64,000 nt of DNA. Source: Leminorella richardii (GTDB lineage: Bacteria > Pseudomonadota > Gammaproteobacteria > Enterobacterales > Enterobacteriaceae). This document shows, one piece after another, positions 61,056 to 64,000 of the stretch. Made by a program: the position numbers and the translations under genes. Position 1 is the stretch's first letter, and every line of letters begins with the position of its first letter. The notes below the pieces were generated by a model, which was not told the DNA's origin, ran no database searches, and was given only the letters and a program-made list of their open reading frames with translations. Where the stretch lies: positions 3,587,501 through 3,651,500 of the forward strand of contig NZ_LS483470.1 of the NCBI RefSeq assembly GCF_900478135.1. The letters are read 5' to 3'.

Positions 61056-62936
61056 TCAATCTGAAAACAATCCCTTATCCCGCAAAATATGATCGTTGCC
61101 CCTACGGCGAGTAAATCCGCTGCGGTCGAAGAACTCCAGCACCTGGATCGCCAGCTTGCGACCAACGCCTAGCCGGTCGCGAAAGTCGGCGGCGCTGGTG
61201 CTGCCATTAACGTCGTGCATTTCGCGGATAAGATCGGCGAACTGACGCACCCGCGAGCTCAGGTAGTAGCGATCGCGCACGATGGCGGTGACAAAACCTA
61301 GCTGCGCCGCCTTGCGCAGCACCGCGCGGGCGGCTTGCTCATCCATTCCCTGCCCGTTAGCCAGATCCCTCACCCAGCAGGGCTCGTCGCCAAACTGCTC
61401 TTCCAGTCGCTGCCACACATTCTGCTCTTCCAGCGTAAAGGCCAGCCGAAATTCCGGCAGGTGGAGCCAGCCTCGGCTGTTGTTAATCTTTCCGGTTGCC
61501 AGCAGGTCATCGATTAAGGAGAACGCCAGCCCCTCGGGCTCGGCGGGCAGCGCCATGCGCTTAAGGCGCGCGCGGCCGACGCCGATTTGGTCGAGGTGCT
61601 GTTCGTGAAACGCTTTTAGCGCTTCTGTCAGCCGCTGCTGGAAGCGCTCGACGTTATCCTGCGACAGCGCCGCATCGCCGACCGTTTTACAGCCAGCGTG
61701 AGCCAATAGCGCACTAATGCCTTCCTGAGTCAGCTGACGCGCCCATGCGAATTCACCAACCGACAGGCTGCCTTCCAAAAGGCGCTGGCGTAAAACCGCG
61801 TCGTCATCCGTCGCCTGACTCAAGGCGTCAAGCGCGGCCAAATAGGCGGGCTGTCGCTTGCCGCGCCGGGGCGGGTTTAGCAGCAGGACGCGGGCACCCG
61901 CCAGTGTCTCCCGCGCGCTGACGTCGCGCACGATCAGTCGATCGTTTTCCGCCAGCAGCAGAGGCTCGTCCAGCACCAGCTCCACCAGCCGATTACTGCC
62001 GGCGATAGCGGGTTCGTCCTGCAATAGGGAAACGCGCCCAGTAATGTGGCTAACCGCGTGGTGCAGGTGCACCGGCTGCCAGTGGCGAACGGGCTTATCG
62101 CTGTGCAACAGCGCCAGCACGCGATCGGACGACGCGGGCGGCTCCTGCGCAAGCAGCCAGTCTCCGCGGCTGACGTCCTGTTTGCCCAAGTCGCCGGTAA
62201 TGTTCAGGGCGATGCGCTCCCCGGCCTGTGCTTGCTCAACGTTACGGTTTTGCGCATGCATGCTTCTCACTCGTACCGGCTTATCTGCCCCGGTAAGCCA
62301 GAGCGTATCGCCAACGCTGACCTGACCGCTGAATGCGGTACCGGTTACCACCAGCCCGCTGCCCTTAAGGGTAAAGACTCGGTCGATAGCTAGGCGGAAG
62401 CGGTGGGAAGTCAGAGATGCCTCTTCCCCTTCGGCCTGACACAGCGCCAGCAGGTGCTCGCGCAGTTCATCGACGCCAACCCCCTGCTGTGCCGAGGTGA
62501 TAAATATCGGGCACCCCTGCCAGCCCTGCGCGCTCAGCTCGTCGTCGACCTGCGCCTTGACCTCGGCCACCCGCTCAGGAGCAACCCTGTCGGCCTTGGT
62601 CAACGCAACGGTGATAGAGGGGATCGCCAGCAGGCGCAGAATTGCCAAATGCTCACGAGTCTGCGCCATGATGCCGTCGTCGCAGGCCACCACCAGCAGC
62701 GCGTGCTGCACGCCGGCAACCCCCGCCAGCATATTGGCCAGAAACTTCTCGTGCCCCGGCACGTCGATAAAGCCCAGCACTCGGTCTTCTGACAAAGGCA
62801 GGTAAGCATAGCCCAGATCGATAGTCATCCCCCGCCGCTTCTCTTCCGGCAGGCGGTCAGTGCTGCCCGCGCCGGTCAGCGCCTGTAGCAGCGTGGATTT
62901 ACCGTGGTCGACGTGCCCAGCGGTGGCAATAATCAT
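61056..62936 (-). CDS. selB: Selenocysteine-specific elongation factor SelB
   Basis: 626 residues (E. coli 614). GTPase domain: P-loop GHVDHGKSTLL near residue 7, switch II DVPGHEKFL near residue 59, and NKxD-type TKAD near residue 113. It delivers Sec-tRNA to UGA codons by recognising the SECIS hairpin with its four C-terminal winged-helix domains, which are present (residues about 380-626, ending FFDRSGFTRRRGNDHIL). The start ATG overlaps the selA stop (ATGA), so the two are translationally coupled. The cognate selC gene is 18 kb away in this window. Confidence 0.96.
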   Translation of the reverse strand: MIIATAGHVDHGKSTLLQALTGAGSTDRLPEEKRRGMTIDLGYAYLPLSEDRVLGFIDVPGHEKFLANMLAGVAGVQHALLVVACDDGIMAQTREHLAILRLLAIPSITVALTKADRVAPERVAEVKAQVDDELSAQGWQGCPIFITSAQQGVGVDELREHLLALCQAEGEEASLTSHRFRLAIDRVFTLKGSGLVVTGTAFSGQVSVGDTLWLTGADKPVRVRSMHAQNRNVEQAQAGERIALNITGDLGKQDVSRGDWLLAQEPPASSDRVLALLHSDKPVRHWQPVHLHHAVSHITGRVSLLQDEPAIAGSNRLVELVLDEPLLLAENDRLIVRDVSARETLAGARVLLLNPPRRGKRQPAYLAALDALSQATDDDAVLRQRLLEGSLSVGEFAWARQLTQEGISALLAHAGCKTVGDAALSQDNVERFQQRLTEALKAFHEQHLDQIGVGRARLKRMALPAEPEGLAFSLIDDLLATGKINNSRGWLHLPEFRLAFTLEEQNVWQRLEEQFGDEPCWVRDLANGQGMDEQAARAVLRKAAQLGFVTAIVRDRYYLSSRVRQFADLIREMHDVNGSTSAADFRDRLGVGRKLAIQVLEFFDRSGFTRRRGNDHILRDKGLFSD

Positions 62937-64000
62937 AGCGCCAGCACCTCCAACAGGGCTTCTTCATCTTCTAAGCAGCGTAAATCCAGCCAGAGCTTGC
63001 CCTCTTGCAGGCGGCCAATCACCGGCACCGGCAGCGCACGCCAGCCTTCCGCCAGCGCTTCCAGCGTCCTTCCTCTGCCGTCCTTCGGGGCGAACGTCAG
63101 GGCATAGCTTGGCAGCCGGTCGACAGGCAGCGAGCCGCTGCCGATTTGCGACAGGCAAGGCTCAGCGCTGACGAAAAACCGCTCACCGTAGTACTGACGC
63201 AGCGGCGACAGCAGCTGAGCGGCCATGGTTTTCATTTCATCGGCGTCGCGGGTCAGCAGGCGCAGGGTCGGCAGCGAATAGGCAAGGCGATCGGGCTGCT
63301 GATACAGGCGCAGCGTCGCCTCCAGCGCCGCCAACGTCAGCTTACCGGCACGCAGCGCCCGCTTGAGCGGGTGCTTCTGGATTTTATCAATCCACTCGCG
63401 CGAGCCGAGAATAATGCCAGCCTGCGGGCCGCCCAGCAGCTTGTCGCCGGAGAAGGTCACCAGATCTACTCCTGCAGCGATCAGGTTCTGCGGCATTGGC
63501 TCTGCGGGAAGGCCGTACTCTTGCAAATCAATCAGCGAACCGCTGCCGAGATCCGTCGCCACTGGAATATTAAGCTCGCGCCCCAGCGCGACCAGATCCT
63601 CTTCGCCGACCGAGGCGGTAAAGCCTTCAATGTGGTAGTTGCTGGTGTGCACCTTCATCAGCAGGCCTGTTTGCTCATTGACCGCTTCGCGATAGTCGCG
63701 CAGGTGAGTTCGGTTGGTAGTGCCTACTTCTACCAGCCGACAGCCCGCCTGGCGCATGACGTCCGGCACGCGAAACGCGCCGCCGATCTCCACCAGCTCG
63801 CCGCGGGAAACAACCACTTCGCGCTCGGCGGCGACTGTCGCCAGCATCAGCATCACCGCCGCCGCGTTGTTGTTGACGATGCAGGCCGCCTCGGCGCCGG
63901 TCAGCTCGCTCAATAAATCGGAAATCACGCTGTCGCGGTGGCCGCGCCCGCGCCGTCCAGATCGTATTCCAGCGTCACCGCCTGACGCATGGCGTTCGCC
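62933..64000 (-). CDS. selA: L-seryl-tRNA(Sec) selenium transferase SelA (5' part beyond the window; frameshift)
   Basis: C-terminal part, about 355 residues, of a PLP-dependent enzyme converting seryl-tRNA-Sec to selenocysteinyl-tRNA-Sec. Visible segments: VNNNAAAVMLML, RGELVEIGGAFRVPDVMRQA, VGTTNRTHLRDYR, and the PLP lysine in DLVTFSGDKLLGGPQAG. The frame is broken near 63941-63948: inserting one base joins TLEYDLDGAGRGHRDSVISD, the expected sequence, to the main frame. The reading frame continues past 64000, so the N terminus is not in the window. Upstream partner of selB in one operon. Confidence 0.94.
   Translation of the reverse strand, partial: GERHASGGDAGIRSGRRGRGHRDSVISDLLSELTGAEAACIVNNNAAAVMLMLATVAAEREVVVSRGELVEIGGAFRVPDVMRQAGCRLVEVGTTNRTHLRDYREAVNEQTGLLMKVHTSNYHIEGFTASVGEEDLVALGRELNIPVATDLGSGSLIDLQEYGLPAEPMPQNLIAAGVDLVTFSGDKLLGGPQAGIILGSREWIDKIQKHPLKRALRAGKLTLAALEATLRLYQQPDRLAYSLPTLRLLTRDADEMKTMAAQLLSPLRQYYGERFFVSAEPCLSQIGSGSLPVDRLPSYALTFAPKDGRGRTLEALAEGWRALPVPVIGRLQEGKLWLDLRCLEDEEALLEVLAL

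Overview
The window is chromosomal DNA from a member of the order Enterobacterales. The block murI-btuB-trmA-yijD-fabR-oxyR, the xylose locus (xylAB / xylFGH-xylR), argG, selC, selAB, ygjV, psiF and a Zur-type ykgO are all close in sequence to their Escherichia coli counterparts, but their order and intervening DNA differ (for example, sthA is absent between fabR and oxyR). Base composition is moderately GC-rich, with AT-rich islands. A family such as Budviciaceae (Leminorella-like) is a guess from composition and gene content; the sequence does not name the species.

Layout. 1-8.8 kb: cell wall, B12 uptake (with a cobalamin riboswitch), tRNA modification, fatty-acid regulation and an OxyR-linked redox pair (peroxiredoxin-glutaredoxin hybrid and a lipoamide-dehydrogenase-like flavoprotein). 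8.9-13.1 kb: transporter, lipoprotein, methyltransferase, an unknown protein with an RNLLAH motif and a CPBP protease. 13.2-17.3 kb: anaerobic aspartate/fumarate module (aspA plus Dcu carrier, FNR-like box, divergent LysR). 17.3-25.9 kb: a chaperone-usher fimbrial cluster behind 1 kb of AT-rich leader, followed by a Wzz-like protein and an InsA-like zinc ribbon. 25.9-36.4 kb: a cytochrome P450, a sugar-acid (threonate-type) operon with KdgT-like permease, kinase, PdxA2 and DeoR regulator, an orphan excisionase-like antitoxin, and a DcuC / RpiR / fumarase-superfamily lyase group. 37-38.4 kb: argG under a pair of ARG boxes.

38.8-45.2 kb is the accessory (defence and competition) region. It holds a PAAR-pyocin-nuclease effector with its immunity gene and a second immunity remnant, a SymE-type toxin divergent from a ribbon-helix-helix protein, an AT-rich membrane protein, the selenocysteine tRNA gene selC, and an anti-phage dCTP-deaminase (AvcD-type) coupled to a 62-residue partner of unknown function. 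45.3-54.8 kb: complete xylose uptake and isomerase pathway. 54.9-60.8 kb: triple-repeat PsiF, Zur-controlled ribosomal protein L36, and a haloacetate-dehalogenase-like hydrolase with a second leuCD pair. 61-64 kb: selB and partial selA.

Two window-wide patterns stand out. First, seven conserved genes carry a single-base indel, most in short G/C runs, which most simply indicates uncorrected sequencing errors and should be resolved before any gene is called broken. Second, four intergenic copies of a modular palindromic repeat (between the lyase gene and argG, between xylR and xylH, between xylA and xylB, and between ygjV and selB) share a terminal hairpin whose stem shows compensatory base changes.
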